DNA of 64,000 bases, from NCBI GenBank assembly GCA_903632075.3, contig CAHIKZ030002090.1, forward strand, positions 3,552,501 through 3,616,500, written 5' to 3'. Position 1 is the stretch's first letter. The number at the start of each line of letters is the position of its first letter. Origin of the DNA: Acanthosepion pharaonis. Its lineage: Eukaryota; Mollusca; Cephalopoda; Sepiida; Sepiidae. A program made the translations under genes and the position numbers. Of the stretch, positions 1 to 11,828 are shown piece after piece. The notes under the pieces are model-generated. The model was not told the DNA's origin and made no database searches. It saw only the letters and a program-made list of their open reading frames with translations.

Positions 1-129
1 GGGGAATTAAACTAAAAAAAAAAAATGGGATAAAAAATAAAAGGGACCATTGAGCATACATCCCCTAACAAAGTTAACTTGGCATAATAAAATAAAAAGC
101 AAAAAGCCGAAACTAAGCTATTTTGGGCG

Positions 130-1130
130 AGGTTGCCATTGTTTAATACAAGGTTCTCAAGTAGACATCTACGCAGACGACACTACCACTTACTCTTGTC
201 CCAATAGCAAATTCAGCATTGCTGACAAAAATTAACCTGCCCATTGGTATCGAAAAGGACCTCCAATCTGTAGACGTCTGGGGCAGGAAATGGCTTGTAA
301 ATTTTAATGCCTCCATAACGAAACTGTTCTCATTTACCACCATAGAGACAACTCCATGCCTCCTAACAGTATAAGTGATGCTCAACTTCACGACAACGTC
401 TCACTGCGCATTCTTGGTCTCACGTTTTCCCCTGACCTGAGGTGGAGCAACTACATTGAATCAATAGCTGCATCGATCGCAAGGAAAGTTGTTTCTCTGT
501 GTCGCACCAGAAGGTTTTTCTCATTTGAGTCCATCCTTCAAATCCACAAATCTACCATTCGTCTTTGCATTGAGGACCATTGTCAAATATGGTCTGGGCC
601 CCCCGCTGTTCATTTCGAGGTTCTCGACAAAATCCAAAGACAGATATGCAATATGATCCGTCCTGACCTGGCATCTCGACACCAGCCACCTTTTCACAGA
701 CGTGCTGTGGCTTCCCTCTGTCTTTTCTACAAATATTTTCAATGGCAACTGCTCTGACGAGTATTTTTACTGGTGTCCCAACTGCATGAATTTAAGCGTG
801 CTACTAGGTTGGCATCTCGATCCCATCCTTTTACTGTCGAAACAGTTAAATGTAACCGCTTCTTCTATTCCAATAGCTTCTTCTCTCGCACTTCCCGACA
901 GTGGAACTCCCTTCCTCTTACTTGCTTTCCTGATAACTATAATCTTCAAAAATTTAAATGTAATGTCAACCGACATTTTCTGATGCCTTGATCTTGATTC
1001 CTGTTCTTTTTTTTTGTCCTTTCCCTCAATACCCACTCTTTTCTCTTACTTTCACTCTCTGTAACCCCTTGCGTGCTAATGGCACGCCTGCCTTTCTTGG
1101 GGTGAAAAGAGAAAAAAAGCCTTCCCAATA
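130..1130 (+). pseudogene. LINE-A copy 1: Jockey/CR1-like reverse transcriptase C-terminal half
   Basis: Decayed non-LTR retrotransposon. The reverse transcriptase would copy element RNA at a nicked genomic target. The catalytic YADD motif is intact near 163-180. It is followed, with frame changes near 228, 356 and 745, by the thumb and C-terminal stretch: RKVVSLCRTRRFFSFESI, then a KSTIRLCIEDHCQIWSG block (canonical copies read IEYCCHIWSG), and the terminal block FFSRTSRQWNSLPL at about 865-925. The 3' untranslated part carries the family tail (TTGCGTGCTAATGG, then TTGGGGTGAAA) up to about 1110. Several stops and frameshifts show it is dead. The same protein blocks recur in at least six other places in this window. 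Jockey/CR1 clade placement is by memory of the family; the RT assignment is firm. Confidence 0.85.
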
Positions 1131-1289
1131 TCATGATGGAATTGTGCTGCTAATGCTTTAGCAATGGTAGGTGATATTGTATATATGCCAGATCTATGGC
1201 TAACTGTAGAGAAGTGTGAGGTCAGAGCAATTTAATTACATTTTTTTCTTAGTGATTTATTATCTCTTTTGCATGGACCGAAATCTTGT

Positions 1290-1860
1290 CGAGTACGAAA
1301 AGTGCCTCTCCTGAAGAAATCAAGCATGGAAATGAGTCTAAAGATTGCTACAAATCATGTAAGCGCTAACCTACTGGCAAATACTCTTCGTCTAATGAAA
1401 CCAGAATGGACTTATCTGGCCTGAACTTGCATAATCAGATTTGGGGAAAGGAGAATAGTAATTCATGCCAGAGAACACCGTCCCAGCTCGTAAGGATGAA
1501 GACGACAATACAATGATATGGAGTTAGTAAAGGACGACTTCACATAGTCGAGGGCAGAATGAAAAGTGACATATACTGAAATACATTGAACAGGGCCATG
1601 TTGATAATGTGTTAAAAATGAAACGTCAATAGGTATTTCAGCAGGAAAGCGATCCTAAACATACCGCCAATGCGACCAAATTGTTGTCTGAAAATAAGAA
1701 AATAATTTTTAAAAAAATGGCGCAGTTAGTCCAGAGACGGGAGCTCAATTGAAAATTTGTGTCCATGCTCATCAACTTAGTAATTCGAACGAACGAAAGA
1801 ACATCTGATATGAAGGATGCTACAAAAGACCAAGAGAAGAGTGTTCGAAATTAATTGTTA
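1290..1860 (+). pseudogene. Tc1-like transposase remnant
   Basis: Degenerate cut-and-paste transposase. Around 1650-1690 the frame reads FQQESDPKHTANATKLL, matching the Tc1 block FQQDNDPKHT that holds the second catalytic aspartate, here replaced by E-S. Upstream pieces resemble the region before it (IWGKENSN..., RLHIVEGRM-like at about 1535-1560). The SPDLNPIE block that should follow is not preserved. No terminal inverted repeats found. Non-functional. Confidence 0.6.
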
Positions 1861-1974
1861 CTGACAGGAAGATTCTTCTAAGAAGTGTTAATCTTGGATT
1901 CAGCTTTTGGAAGGGGTTTGAATGTTTTTGTTTTTTTTTTACATCCGTTTATTTATTTATTGAACATTTTTTTT

Positions 1975-2490
1975 ATTTAAGGTTCTGCTTCATTGAACAA
2001 ATTTTTACTTCATTGAATATTTTTGAGTTATCTTTTTGCTTTATTGAATACTTTTCTGCTTCATTGAATACATTTTTGCTTCATTTAATACTTTTGTTTC
2101 ATTGAATAATTTTTGAGTCATGTTTGTGCATTAATAAATACATTTGTATTCATATTTTTGCTTCATTGAAAACATTTTTGTGTCATGTTTTTGATTCATT
2201 GAATACGTTTTGAGTCATATTTTAGCTTTATTAAATACTTTTAATTTATGTTTTTGCGTTATTAAATACATTTTATTCGCATTTTTTTTGCTTCATTGAA
2301 TACATTTTTTCAGTTATGTTTCTGCTTTATTGAATACGTTTTCGATTCTGGCTTTTGCTTCATTGAAGACTTTTTAATTCATTTTTTTCCCTAAATTGAA
2401 TACTTTTTGATTTGTGTTTTGCATTATTGACTAATTTATAATTCATGTTTTTGGTTCATTGAATACCTTTTGCACCAACTTTTTGTTTCA
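1975..2490. repeat. Degenerate ~32-36 bp tandem repeat
   Basis: About fifteen diverged units built on TTTTTGCTTCATTGAATAC alternate with variants such as GAGTCATGTTTTTG. The array runs directly into the (CA)n tract. No coding potential. Confidence 0.75.

Positions 2491-2563
<73 letters not shown>
2491..2563. repeat. (CA)n microsatellite
   Basis: About 36 uninterrupted CA dinucleotides. Confidence 0.98.
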
Positions 2564-2566
<3 letters not shown>

Positions 2567-2569
2567 CTA

Positions 2570-3038
2570 ATTTTGATTAATCCTCGTCGTCAAAATGTAG
2601 TAACATAGGGAAGGTTACAGAATAGATTAATCAAACGAAGGTTGGTAATGAACGATAATACTTAGGACAAGAACAATACATATAAGATTCGCTAGCGGCG
2701 CTTAGAAGAAGTAGTCAACTGCTAGAAGTAAGTCAAGTGAATTTCAGAATGAATCTCCAAATGAAGGATATCTACCAACCGCTCCACGCGGTCAACTGTG
2801 GCACAAGGCTGAATTTAAAAAATTCCCTGTAGACCCCGTATAAAATGGGATCAGGTAGCTGTTTGCCGAGACGAGACTCTGTCCTTCGACATAGCCTCGT
2901 TTGGGGATCATCTCTGCCCGGAGGGGAGAGAGTTTGACCAGCACAGCTGGAGACGAATCTCAACTGCAGACCAACATACAGTATTTACTACTGTATTTAT
3001 GTGAATGTGGACATACACATTGTCGTCCGTAGGTATGC

Positions 3039-3039
<1 letters not shown>
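2570..3039. other. Unassigned stretch with a G+C-richer block
   Basis: No gene recognised. A less A+T-rich block at about 2770-2990 opens with TGTGGCACAAGGCTG, a phrase that resembles the ends of tRNA-derived SINEs elsewhere here, so it may be a SINE relic. I see no clear A or B box. Confidence 0.3.

Positions 3040-3126
<87 letters not shown>
3040..3126. repeat. (CA)n(TA)n compound microsatellite
   Basis: CA repeats switch to TA repeats at about 3093. Open frames across it are simply the repeat translated. Confidence 0.97.
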
Positions 3127-3128
<2 letters not shown>

Positions 3129-3308
3129 CGTGTATCCACTAAATATAACATTTAATAAGATACGAAATATTATCGGGTTATAAATAAAATCCATTAATTC
3201 TGTCGAAATTACGAAAATAAAACGTTAGCAGATATGGGCTTCTTGGGATCTGAACTAGAAATGTGCATATGACCGTTTTTTTTTTTTGTTTTGTTTTTGT
3301 TTTTTGTG

Positions 3309-3340
<32 letters not shown>

Positions 3341-3439
3341 AAATACCATTGATTACTGATGAGTTGGCAGATTAGTTAAGAGAGGTTTATCTTTGGATTT
3401 GATGCGTTTTTTTTCTTTTTTTTTTTTTTTTAAATATAA

Positions 3440-3760
3440 CCATTTATTAACATGAACGTTTGTGTAAAGAGATTTGACATCTAAATTAGTCACGAGTTTA
3501 TCTGTCATATTTATTCCCCTTAATTTTTCAATCAGATTGCATGTTTTATTAACATGTTATGAGCGTATTGTTCCGAGGAGTGATGTTAAAATGTTTGCTA
3601 TGGCTTTTCGCTACCAATATTTGGTGTAATGGGGCGTATCGGAATGCCTGCTTTGTGGGTTTTAGGTAAACCATAAATTTTGGCTATTCTAGGGTGATTT
3701 TCAATGAATTTATAATATGATAAACTAAAATTACTCTGATAAATATTTGTTTATATTTCC
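3440..3760 (-). pseudogene. Penelope-like element RT, N-terminal fragment
   Basis: Read on the minus strand from about 3700 downward, the frame gives RIAKIYGLPKTHKAGIPIRP followed by ITPNIGS, the conserved fingers block of Penelope-like reverse transcriptases. Downstream the reading decays, with weak traces of the next RT blocks near 3450-3480. The element's end-type sequence lies directly upstream in the same orientation (3761-3880), so this looks like the 5' end of a PLE: terminal repeat followed by the start of the ORF. Confidence 0.7.
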
Positions 3761-3880
3761 AAGATGAGGTATTATGACTATTTACACTATTTACATTGTT
3801 CGGACTGTTATCCTCATCTTTATTGTCGCATTCACGAAGTTTCGGCCGTTGTACACATCGTCTGTTGCCCTGACGACCAA
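3761..3880 (-). repeat. PLE terminal repeat with hammerhead-core-like half
   Basis: The minus strand contains CGGCCGAAAC followed by AAAGATGAGGATAACAGTCC and AATGTAAATAGTGTAAATAG. The same string ends the PLE copies at 51.7 and 61.9 kb and occurs at 58.8 kb. Here it precedes the RT fragment, as expected for a pseudo-LTR. Confidence 0.65.
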
Positions 3881-3881
3881 A

Positions 3882-4080
3882 TTCCACATAATCTGAATCC
3901 CATTGAGCCATCATGGGACATGCTGAACAGATAAATTTGTTCTACAAAATAGGGATCATATAATTTACAGTTAAAATCCTTGCACCAAATCTCAGAGGTC
4001 TTGGATTTAGGCCAGATTGAGTAGGAAGTACTTTGTGGCCATATTGAGGACGATCACCTTATTAGGCTGGTTATCATAAT
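3882..4080 (+). pseudogene. Tc1-like transposase C-terminal fragment
   Basis: A short frame reads NLNPIEPSWDMLNR, close to the Tc1 block DLNPIEHLWDVLDR that carries the third catalytic acidic residue. Possible tail traces (LHQISEVLDLG) occur at about 3980-4020. Too short and broken to be active. Confidence 0.45.
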
Positions 4081-4223
4081 CTTTTGCCAGTGAATACATT
4101 ATACACTTATAGACCCGATAAAGGCGGGGAAACGGATATTCATTTATTTATTTTAAAGAAACGTTCGTGATGAATAAAATTTCACAGTTTATTAGTTTTG
4201 CACCGTTTGACACATTAAATAAT

Positions 4224-4224
<1 letters not shown>

Positions 4225-4268
<44 letters not shown>

Positions 4269-4331
4269 TGTTCGTATCTATCTATCTATCTATCTATCTA
4301 TCCATTATCTATCTATCTATCTCGCATGTTG

Positions 4332-4363
<32 letters not shown>

Positions 4364-4380
4364 CTCTATATTTTGCACTG

Positions 4381-4439
<59 letters not shown>

Positions 4440-4547
4440 TTCGCCCTGTTCGTATCTATCTATCTATCTATCCATTTCGCACTGTTCGAATCTATGTTGC
4501 ACTGTTAGTATCTATCTCTCTACATATCTCTCTATTTTGCACTGTCA

Positions 4548-4596
<49 letters not shown>

Positions 4597-4597
4597 A
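4225..4597. repeat. (TATC)n array with recurring TTTCGCACTGTTCG-type spacers
   Basis: Runs of TATC are interrupted six or seven times by variants of TTTTGCACTGT or TTTCGCCCTGTTCG, giving a higher-order structure rather than a plain microsatellite. Long open frames here are repeat translations (SIYL). Confidence 0.9.
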
Positions 4598-4854
4598 TTC
4601 CTTCGTTTAATTACATATATTTACATGCATCTGATTCATATAACACTCTTGTATGCCTTACGTTATTTTAAAATCAAAAGAAATATATTAACGTAATCGT
4701 TCTTTCATTATTACACACTTTGATTTTTGCTACAATGAAAAAAAATCGGTGAAATGGTTTGAATTTTTTTAGCCATGGTTAATTGCTGAACAACATGACT
4801 AACACGAAATTACACACTATATGACATCAAACACACATACGCACACACACAGAG

Positions 4855-4857
4855 ACA

Positions 4858-4939
<82 letters not shown>

Positions 4940-4940
4940 T

Positions 4941-5014
<74 letters not shown>
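4855..5014. repeat. (TATC)n(TA)n compound microsatellite
   Basis: About 11 TATC units pass into about 55 TA units with one TTTATTTATT interruption near 4935. Confidence 0.97.
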
Positions 5015-5018
<4 letters not shown>

Positions 5019-5639
5019 CTTAATTATGCCCTGCCAGCCAACATCAGTGAGCAGCACGCTAAATGGGAGTTAATGCGTTTTCAAGATATGTATTTATTTG
5101 TATCCCGGAGTTTGGAACTTGGGCTCTCATTTCACGTATATTTGTTATAACGGCTGATTAAACACTAAAACGTCTCCTATATTTATTTCGAGATGTATTT
5201 TCTGTTCAACGCGCATACACGCATGCGCAAACCCGCTTTTATACGCACATTCGCACTCAAAAACGCACGCATCCACTCAAAATCTTATAAAGACGCACCA
5301 ATAACATATATTCACACACATTTCATATAAGTTCTTATCCTCCATCCTTCACTCATCTGTTTATTTATTTATTTTTTAAAATTCTAAACTCCTTTCATCT
5401 GATGAATAGGAAAAAAAGACAACTTTTTGGAATACGTTTCCAATACAGTTTATCTGGTATGTACGTTAAATTTTCTAGCCAGACGTTTATGGTTCTGAGT
5501 AAGGAAGTGGCATTTATACTTCTAAAATAAATAAATAAATAAAATATTAAAAAAAAACGCTGCTTTCGACCTTAATTGTACAATCTGCATGCGACAAATC
5601 TCAAATCATCGTTTTAAAAGAAAATCTATCCAATATGCA
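5015..5639. other. No recognisable feature
   Basis: A+T-rich sequence with scattered CACA and TTTATT motifs. No gene or known repeat recognised. Confidence 0.5.
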
Positions 5640-6190
5640 AATTACAAATTTGAGATGCCAAAATCAAGCAGATGCAACAACTTAAATATCTGGGATATGA
5701 TATGAGGACGAAAAGTGAAACGCCTAAATCCAAAGGCGCATGAGGATAGAGAAAGATGTCTTCCAAAAGCAAAGCAACGTATTAAGAAACAGGAAAATTT
5801 CGATAGAAACGAAGACAAGAGCACTGAACTGTTTTGTAATATCACTTCTCCTATGTGGCAGCGAATGTCCTCACAGATGAAGAAAATATTTCAGGCAACA
5901 GAAATGCGGTTCTACAGAAGATTGCTGAGAATACCATGGTCTGATCACGTGAGCAAATTTCTAGAGCACATAATGATGAAAGAAGACTCGGGAAATTTGA
6001 CACTCACAGGAGATAAGTAAGGTAAGAGTGACAGATGGATACAGCTCATTACCTACTTGAGCTTTTGTAAATGGATTGCAGAACAACATTTACTAAGAGC
6101 TACTAAAGACAGGAAATCGTGGAGAGCGATGATCGCCAACGTCCTGAAGGGTTAAGGCACGAAGAAAAAGAAGAAGAAGAAGAATATATC
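5640..6190 (+). pseudogene. RTE-like LINE, RT C-terminal region and 3' end
   Basis: The coding trace matches the RTE-like endonuclease/reverse transcriptase tail: FKYLGYDMRTK-like start, then KAKQRIKKQENF, SSQMKKIFQATEMRFYRRL and LRIPWSDHVS (5875-5955). A few stops and frame changes occur. The C-terminal phrase (LLRATKDRKSWRAMIANVLK-like) follows at 6090-6150. It ends in a short (GAA)n run at about 6163-6185, a tail also seen on copies at 12.47 and 38.18 kb. Short microsatellite 3' tails are typical of RTE elements. Confidence 0.8.
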
Positions 6191-6194
6191 TACG

Positions 6195-6639
6195 TGTATA
6201 GATTACAGTAAAAAGTGCATTTAAAATGGACTATTTTCGTGCTTCATCAGTGTGACAGAGAAAGCCAAAATGCCACCCATGTAAAGGTTAGAAACTAGTC
6301 CAATTCTCCGTAGTGACTCCACTGATCTGAGCTGTTATCACTGAACTCGTCATCTGATGAGATTTGTGTATATTAGAATTCAAGGCACCTATTTTGCAAG
6401 CACTTATTCAGTGATCGATGGTGACACAGCCTCAAAATAATCATTGTAATGCGCAAAATGACCAAATGACCAAATGTACGTTTTTCAGCAAGAAGAACAG
6501 CTTTAGATGTGTCGGAGATATCAAAATCAAACAAGTATATTAATTCAACTATCTGAAAGACAATGGAAAATGTAATGCAGTAGGCGCGTTTGAATACCGA
6601 TCAATGCCTTCCAAAAGGTAAAGTAACTCGTACATTCGA
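6195..6639. other. No recognisable feature
   Basis: Unique-looking A+T-rich sequence. One trace (ATCAAACAAGTATATTAATT then a stretch recalling YLKDNGKCNAVGAFEYRSM, 6525-6600) may be a further RTE-like RT fragment, but it is too short to call. Confidence 0.4.
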
Positions 6640-7260
6640 GCCATCGCTAAAAGTTCAGGTAAAATTGTCGGCTCCCTGTACCGCCCCAGTAAGTACCAGA
6701 CTCCCCATGCTATTCTCTACCTTTACAAGAGCCAGATGAGGCAAAAAATGAAATTACATTTGTCATATTTGGGTGGGAGCTGTTCAGACTGAACTCCCAA
6801 GTCTCAAAAGAGTCCAAAAGCGTTTCCGAGTCCTTGTAGAAGACGAATTATTTCCCACCCTCCAACCTCTCTCCCACAGGTGGGATGTGGCAAGTCTCAC
6901 GCTGATCTATCGCAAGCCTTTATGGAAAATTCTCGGACGAACTACATTCCTTGGTTCCGCCAGGTCTAACTTTCACGGCTAGGACCCGCCATGCCACTTC
7001 CATTGTAGCAAATCACCCACATTCCCCCCGTATTCCCTCAGGGAGAAGTAAGTTTCACTCGAACAGTTTCTCCTCGTGAACCATTGCTCTGCGGGACCGA
7101 CTCCCCAGAGGATGTTTTCCTAATTGCTACAACCATAACATGTTCAAGTCTAGGGTTAACCGTTATCTTCCCCTATTATTCGTACAAACTGCCTCCTAAC
7201 ATAACTCTCTACCTTAAGTGTCCTCGGACCTTTGTACAGGGGGAACTTTATTGCAAAATA
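6640..7260 (+). pseudogene. LINE-B copy 1: diverged Jockey/CR1-like RT C-terminus
   Basis: Frame-broken trace of SGKIVGSLYRPSKYQTP, AILYLYKSQMR, LKRVQKRFRVLVEDELFP, LQPLSHRWDVASLTLIYR and LFKSRVNRYL-like blocks, in the order found in LINE-A but clearly a different subfamily. A sister copy lies at 44085-44600 and reverse copies at 46520 and 24170. At least three frameshifts. Confidence 0.75.
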
Positions 7261-7261
7261 A

Positions 7262-7725
7262 AGGATTAAGAAACAGGAGACTGTCGGTAGAAGAAAACAA
7301 AAGAGTGCTGAAGTGCTATGTAATATCAATTGTCCTATGTGGCAGTGAAAAAGGGAACAATTTCTTTACAGATGAAGACGAGGCTTGAGGTAACAGAAAT
7401 ATGGTTTACCAAAAGGATGCTGAGAATAATATGGACAGAGGCTGTAAGAAACGAGGAAATTTTACGAAAAGGACACTTATACAGAGTGTGGCAGAAATAT
7501 CTCCTACCTATATACCTCTCAGAAATACCTCCCACATAAAAGTAAGACATGAGAGGTAATGGTGCTTTCATCTAGTTAATGTCTTATCATTACGTAGGTG
7601 GTCTTTCTGCCGCTCACTGTATTTAGAACCAGAAAGCAACAGTCGGAACTTCTGGGACACATAATGCGGAAGGAGAATTTCACATTTACAGAACACCCTA
7701 AAGGCAAGAGGGACAGCCCCAGTTA
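7262..7725 (+). pseudogene. RTE-like LINE RT fragment
   Basis: Follows LINE-B directly with RIKKQETVGRRKQKSAEVLC, then LRIIWTEAVRNEEILRK (7422-7470) and a 3' piece (LLGHIMRKENFTFTEHPKG-like, 7640-7700). About 100 bp between 7500 and 7620 do not match the family, suggesting an insertion. Confidence 0.7.
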
Positions 7726-7734
7726 CCGTTTTTC

Positions 7735-8905
7735 TTTTCTTTTTTATTCGGTATCATCTCAAGCCAGACAGTAAAGTCACTAAAACGCAAATGGTTACTG
7801 GGCGTGGAAGAATAAAGAACAGAAACATTAACGAGCAGGGAGAGAAAAAGATTAATCAGAAAGACAGTAGATAGCGATTGACATTGCACTTAAATTTTTG
7901 CAGTTGGCTGGAAAGCATAGAACCGGAAGTGAGTTCCACAAGCGATAAGTGCGAGAAAAGAAACATCTAACATACAACTTACGGCTACATCTAGCTAGAT
8001 CAACCGTAAATTGATGAGATCTCGACGCCAGTCTGGTACTGCGCTTAAATTCATAGAGTCTAGGTACTATCGCAAAAAGCTCATCCGAACAATTACGATG
8101 AAAGTATTTATAAAAAAAAAGGCACAGAAAGGTAACCTTATGGCGGTGGGCAAATGACTGAAGCCGAGCCGCCAGATCAGGACTAATAATATTGCTGATT
8201 CTTATTTGGATTTTATCAAGGAGCTCAAGGTAAATAGCAGGGGAACCGGACCATATGCGGCAGCAATATTCTAAGCATGAATGAATGGTAGACTTAGAGA
8301 TATATAAAATAGATTCTAGAGAAAGAAAGTATCTCCCACGACACAGGGAACCGACCTTCTTAGCAGCTAACCTAGCAATGGATTCAATATATCTTTCCAC
8401 CTTATGCTAGCTTACAACGAGACTTTCCTGGAGGATAGCATCAGCCATGCTGATGGAAGGTAGAGAGGAATTTCGCAGACGATTAATGGAGAGAAGTTTA
8501 ATTTCGGAGGCGTTAAAATTAGCAAGCCATCTTTTGCCCCAGTTAACCTCGGACTTGAGTTCGTTTTGGACACTGGCTGCCATTTTGACCTTGTCGGACT
8601 GATTAGCCTTAATGTCGAGGCAGAAGTAAATGGTTGTGTTGTCAGCGTAGATGGCAAGTTGGAAGCTGATGTCCTCGGAAATGTCGCTAATGAAAATTAA
8701 AAATAGAGTAGGACCAAGGATGAAGCCCTGGGGGACACCCGCATTAGTACGAAAGGGTTTAGATTTGATAGGAAAGACTAGATCAGCTCAGAACTGTATC
8801 CGCAAACACCGTAACCTTTCGGCTTGTGGAGAAGACGTGCATGCAAAACCCTGTCAAAGCCTTTAAAGATGTCTAAGGCTGACATACCGGGCTTCACTGT
8901 TTTTT
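7735..8905 (-). pseudogene. LINE-A copy 2: longest reverse transcriptase relic
   Basis: On the minus strand from about 8900 to 7852 the RT blocks appear in order: ALDIFKGFDRVLHARLLHK (motif A with its aspartate), AGVPQGFILGPTLF (motif B), LAIYADNTTIYF (motif C, with the second catalytic Asp changed to Asn), KRWLANFNASEIKLL, then the C-terminal half YIESIARLAAKKVGSLCRG, CLEYCCRIWSG and FFSRTYRLWNSLPVLCFPAN. Most of it is open in two frames. The 3' tail runs to about 7735. YADN instead of YADD would abolish polymerase activity. This is the best-preserved LINE coding stretch in the window. Confidence 0.85.
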
Positions 8906-9049
8906 TTCTCGAGAATGATAAGCTTTTTCTGCAAATATCATTGCTATATCAGCAGTTGGCGAGTAGAAGCGAAAGCTTTTTTCTGAGAAAAGGCCCCGCG
9001 ATGACAGATGATAAACCAATTCAGCATTGATTAGGGCCGTTAGGAATTT

Positions 9050-9190
9050 CCCAAAGAGAGGTATCTTGAGTAAATCAATGGCAGAACATGTAGTAGGAAC
9101 AATAGTGAAAAAGCAAACATTGCTAAGAGTTACAAACGACAAGAAGCCGTAGAAAGCCATGATTATGCATGTGCTCAAAAGTCATAAAAG
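9050..9190 (+). pseudogene. RTE-like LINE C-terminal fragment
   Basis: Trace SMAEHVVGTIVKKQTLLRVT followed by KAMIMHVLKSH matches the last residues of the RTE-like ORF (canonically WMAEQGLG..KRQTLLRATKDRKLWRAMI). Confidence 0.6.
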
Positions 9191-9565
9191 ACTACAAAAA
9201 TGGTGAAAATCCCTCCTTTGAAAAAAGTAAATGTCTTGTCATGCAGATAAAGCTGATACAGTTCTTTTAAAGAAAGAGTTTTCTCAAATACAGATTTGTA
9301 ATTGCTGTTGCATTTTGAAAACCCCATTCTGCATGAAATTTATATTAAAATCTTTTTCCTTCGCCTGTTTTGTCTCCTCAGGGGACACAATTAACTTGTC
9401 ACTACTACTCTCACCACCAACACTGTCTTCTTCCTTCTCTAGGTTTTCGTTTCTATATCAACAGATTTCAGTTTTTCTTCTACTTTTTATTACTGTTTCC
9501 AGTCGTCTTTTGCGACAATTCGAGACAGAATATAGATTTCCGCTGGAAACATTTGCACAAATTTA

Positions 9566-9566
<1 letters not shown>

Positions 9567-9609
<43 letters not shown>
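9567..9609. repeat. (ATT)n microsatellite
   Basis: About 14 ATT units. Confidence 0.97.
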
Positions 9610-9804
9610 GTGCTTGTCCTACGCTTTATTTGTTCACATGACCGTTACGCCTTGCCAATACCTCATAAATAATGAAAGATACCGTTTTGATCTCGTGGAA
9701 AGGAGGAAAGTGACAGTACGTGGTTTCAGCGAGAAAAGGAATGAATGTAAGAAAGAAAAAACTGCTATTTTTTTTTTATTAAACAACTGCTATTTTTCAA
9801 AATC

Positions 9805-9895
9805 GATTTCACCCCATGCAGGGCAATAAAGCCACTAAGACGCAAGGGTTACTGGGCGTGGAACAATTAGAAACAGAAGCATTATTAACGTCTTT
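9805..9895 (-). repeat. LINE-A 3' tail fragment
   Basis: TTCACCCC, then GGCAATAAAGCCACTAAGAC and GGTTACTGGGCGTGG, is the antisense 3' end shared by LINE-A copies. Only the tail is present, as expected of a severely 5'-truncated insertion. Confidence 0.75.
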
Positions 9896-10004
9896 CTTTT
9901 TATGTGCCATGTCCTCTATCTCTTGCAGCTCTCAACAAGTTCCTTCCCTCTGCTTCCCCCCTCCCTGACTACGTTCTGTCATCCACTTACTTAAATCTGC
10001 CAGG

Positions 10005-10215
10005 TTATGTCACGCGTTGATTTCCCATGTCTCTCTTTCCCTCTATTCGACGCGGGAGTATCAGATTCTCCAGGCCCTTCTTCCTCATTATGTGTCCCTG
10101 AAACTTCAGCTGCCTCTTCCTGATATCAAGTATAAGCCTCCTCCTTGTTTGCAACCTCTCTAAGACCTCATCGTTGCTTACACGCTCGGTCCATGATATC
10201 CTTAGCATCCTTCAA
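10005..10215 (-). pseudogene. RTE-like LINE RT C-terminal fragment
   Basis: An open 67-codon stretch reads MLRISWTERVSNDEVLERL, then RKRQLKFQGHIMRKKGLENL and IEGKRDMGNQRVT, a clean match to the RTE-like terminal region. Truncated at both ends. Confidence 0.85.
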
Positions 10216-10219
10216 GAAA

Positions 10220-11000
10220 GAAAAAAGAAAGAAAGGACGGAAAAAAGAAAAGAAGGAAGAGAAGATAATATCTCCTGCCAATACCTCATAAATAATGGAC
10301 TATTCCGTTTTGATCGGTGTAAAGAAAGTAAATGACACTAGTTGGTTTCAGTGAGAAAATGAATGAAAGAAAGAAAGAAAGAAAGGAAGAACGAAGGGAA
10401 GATAGAACTGTTTAACGGCGATTTCAGTGAGATAGAAAAAAGTTTTCAATTTCAAATCTTTTCATTTACTTCTTAAAATAACAACCAGCATTCATATTTA
10501 TGATTATTATTGCAATATTTTGTTAAAGTTGTTAAGCTCAAATACTTACCGGTGCGATAGGGGAATTTCTACGAATATTTTATTGTCGTAGAACTTACTT
10601 TAAGAATTAAGATTCATCAGACTATTAAAATAGGAAAACCGTGAAATTTCCACGGGTTAAAACTAATTGTTATTATTATTTTGCCTTTCCCTTGTTTAAT
10701 ACGAGTTGCTCCCAAGTCTGAAATAGAAAATTTAACACAAAAAGTCATTTTTCGTATCAGAGGCTGCAAACAGATGAGGTGCCATGCAATCGGACAAATA
10801 ATTTAATTATGTTCATTGCATGGAGAGAAATCTTCGCAAGATGTACAACTATACGAAGTTTAATACACCCATCTCAACAACCAGTTTGATAAGCGTATAT
10901 CAAGCTCATGCATCATAGACAAATATGTGCGATATTGTGAGAGGTGATGAACCAACTCATAACCTTGTTGTTGAGACACAGAAACACTTAAATTGGCTAA
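10220..11000. other. No recognisable feature
   Basis: A-rich GAAAGAAAG runs near 10215-10400, then anonymous A+T-rich sequence. Confidence 0.5.
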
Positions 11001-11063
11001 CTATTCTCCCACTTAACCATTCTCCCACTTAACCATTCTCCCACTTAACCATTCTCCCACTTA
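11001..11063. repeat. 16-bp tandem repeat, four copies
   Basis: CCATTCTCCCACTTAA repeated four times with almost no divergence, so a recent expansion. Confidence 0.95.
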
Positions 11064-11778
11064 AGATGTTTCCAAGTTTCAGTCTTATTCAGGTTATACA
11101 TAAGACAAAAAAGTGTAGAAGCATAAAAACGGTTTTTTTATACTTTTAATCTTTTTATAACGTTTGTATATAGGATTAAAACGGTTAGGATTGATTTTTT
11201 TTACATTTATCATCTGCATTCTTTTTGATTTTTTGCATAACTTGAAGAATACATACATAATGTGTGATACTAAATTCTGAACAGTTTTCCATCATTATTA
11301 TTATTATTATTTCTGCTATGGACACACATTGTTTTAAACGTGGTGTGTTGTATAGCCACATTTCATGTTAATTTTTTTTTTTTTTTTTTTTTTTCATAAA
11401 CAAAGTTTTCTTTTCTAGAAATTTTCTGGGTCTCTAAGCTGGGGTTTCAGGGTATTGTTGTTTTGTTTTTTGTTTTCAATATTATTATTTGTTTTAATTT
11501 CCATTTTTTTATTTTCAATTTCAGGTCTTTGTAAGTTTTCAAACGATTGCTATATTACAATCCGCTGGACAAGCCATATCAAGTAATGAATTTTGACAAT
11601 AACATTTTTCAATGTCTGTCTGTGTGGATGGATATCCCATAAATGGTGAATCTTCTAGTTTTCCATCAGTGTTTATTATTTTATTATTATTATTATTATT
11701 ATTATTTGTGTATGTTATGGTACTGTTATGTCAATAAGCATACCCTTCCTGGATTATCTTGTCTTTTATGATAATATC

Positions 11779-11828
<50 letters not shown>

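Noticed and set aside
2770..2990. Structured RNA gene
   Set aside because: The block is G+C-richer with some hairpin potential, but I could not match it to any RNA family.
4167..4696. Two overlapping frames of 113 and 142 codons rich in SIYL
   Set aside because: They are the (TATC)n array translated; no codon bias or domain, and several frames are open at once.
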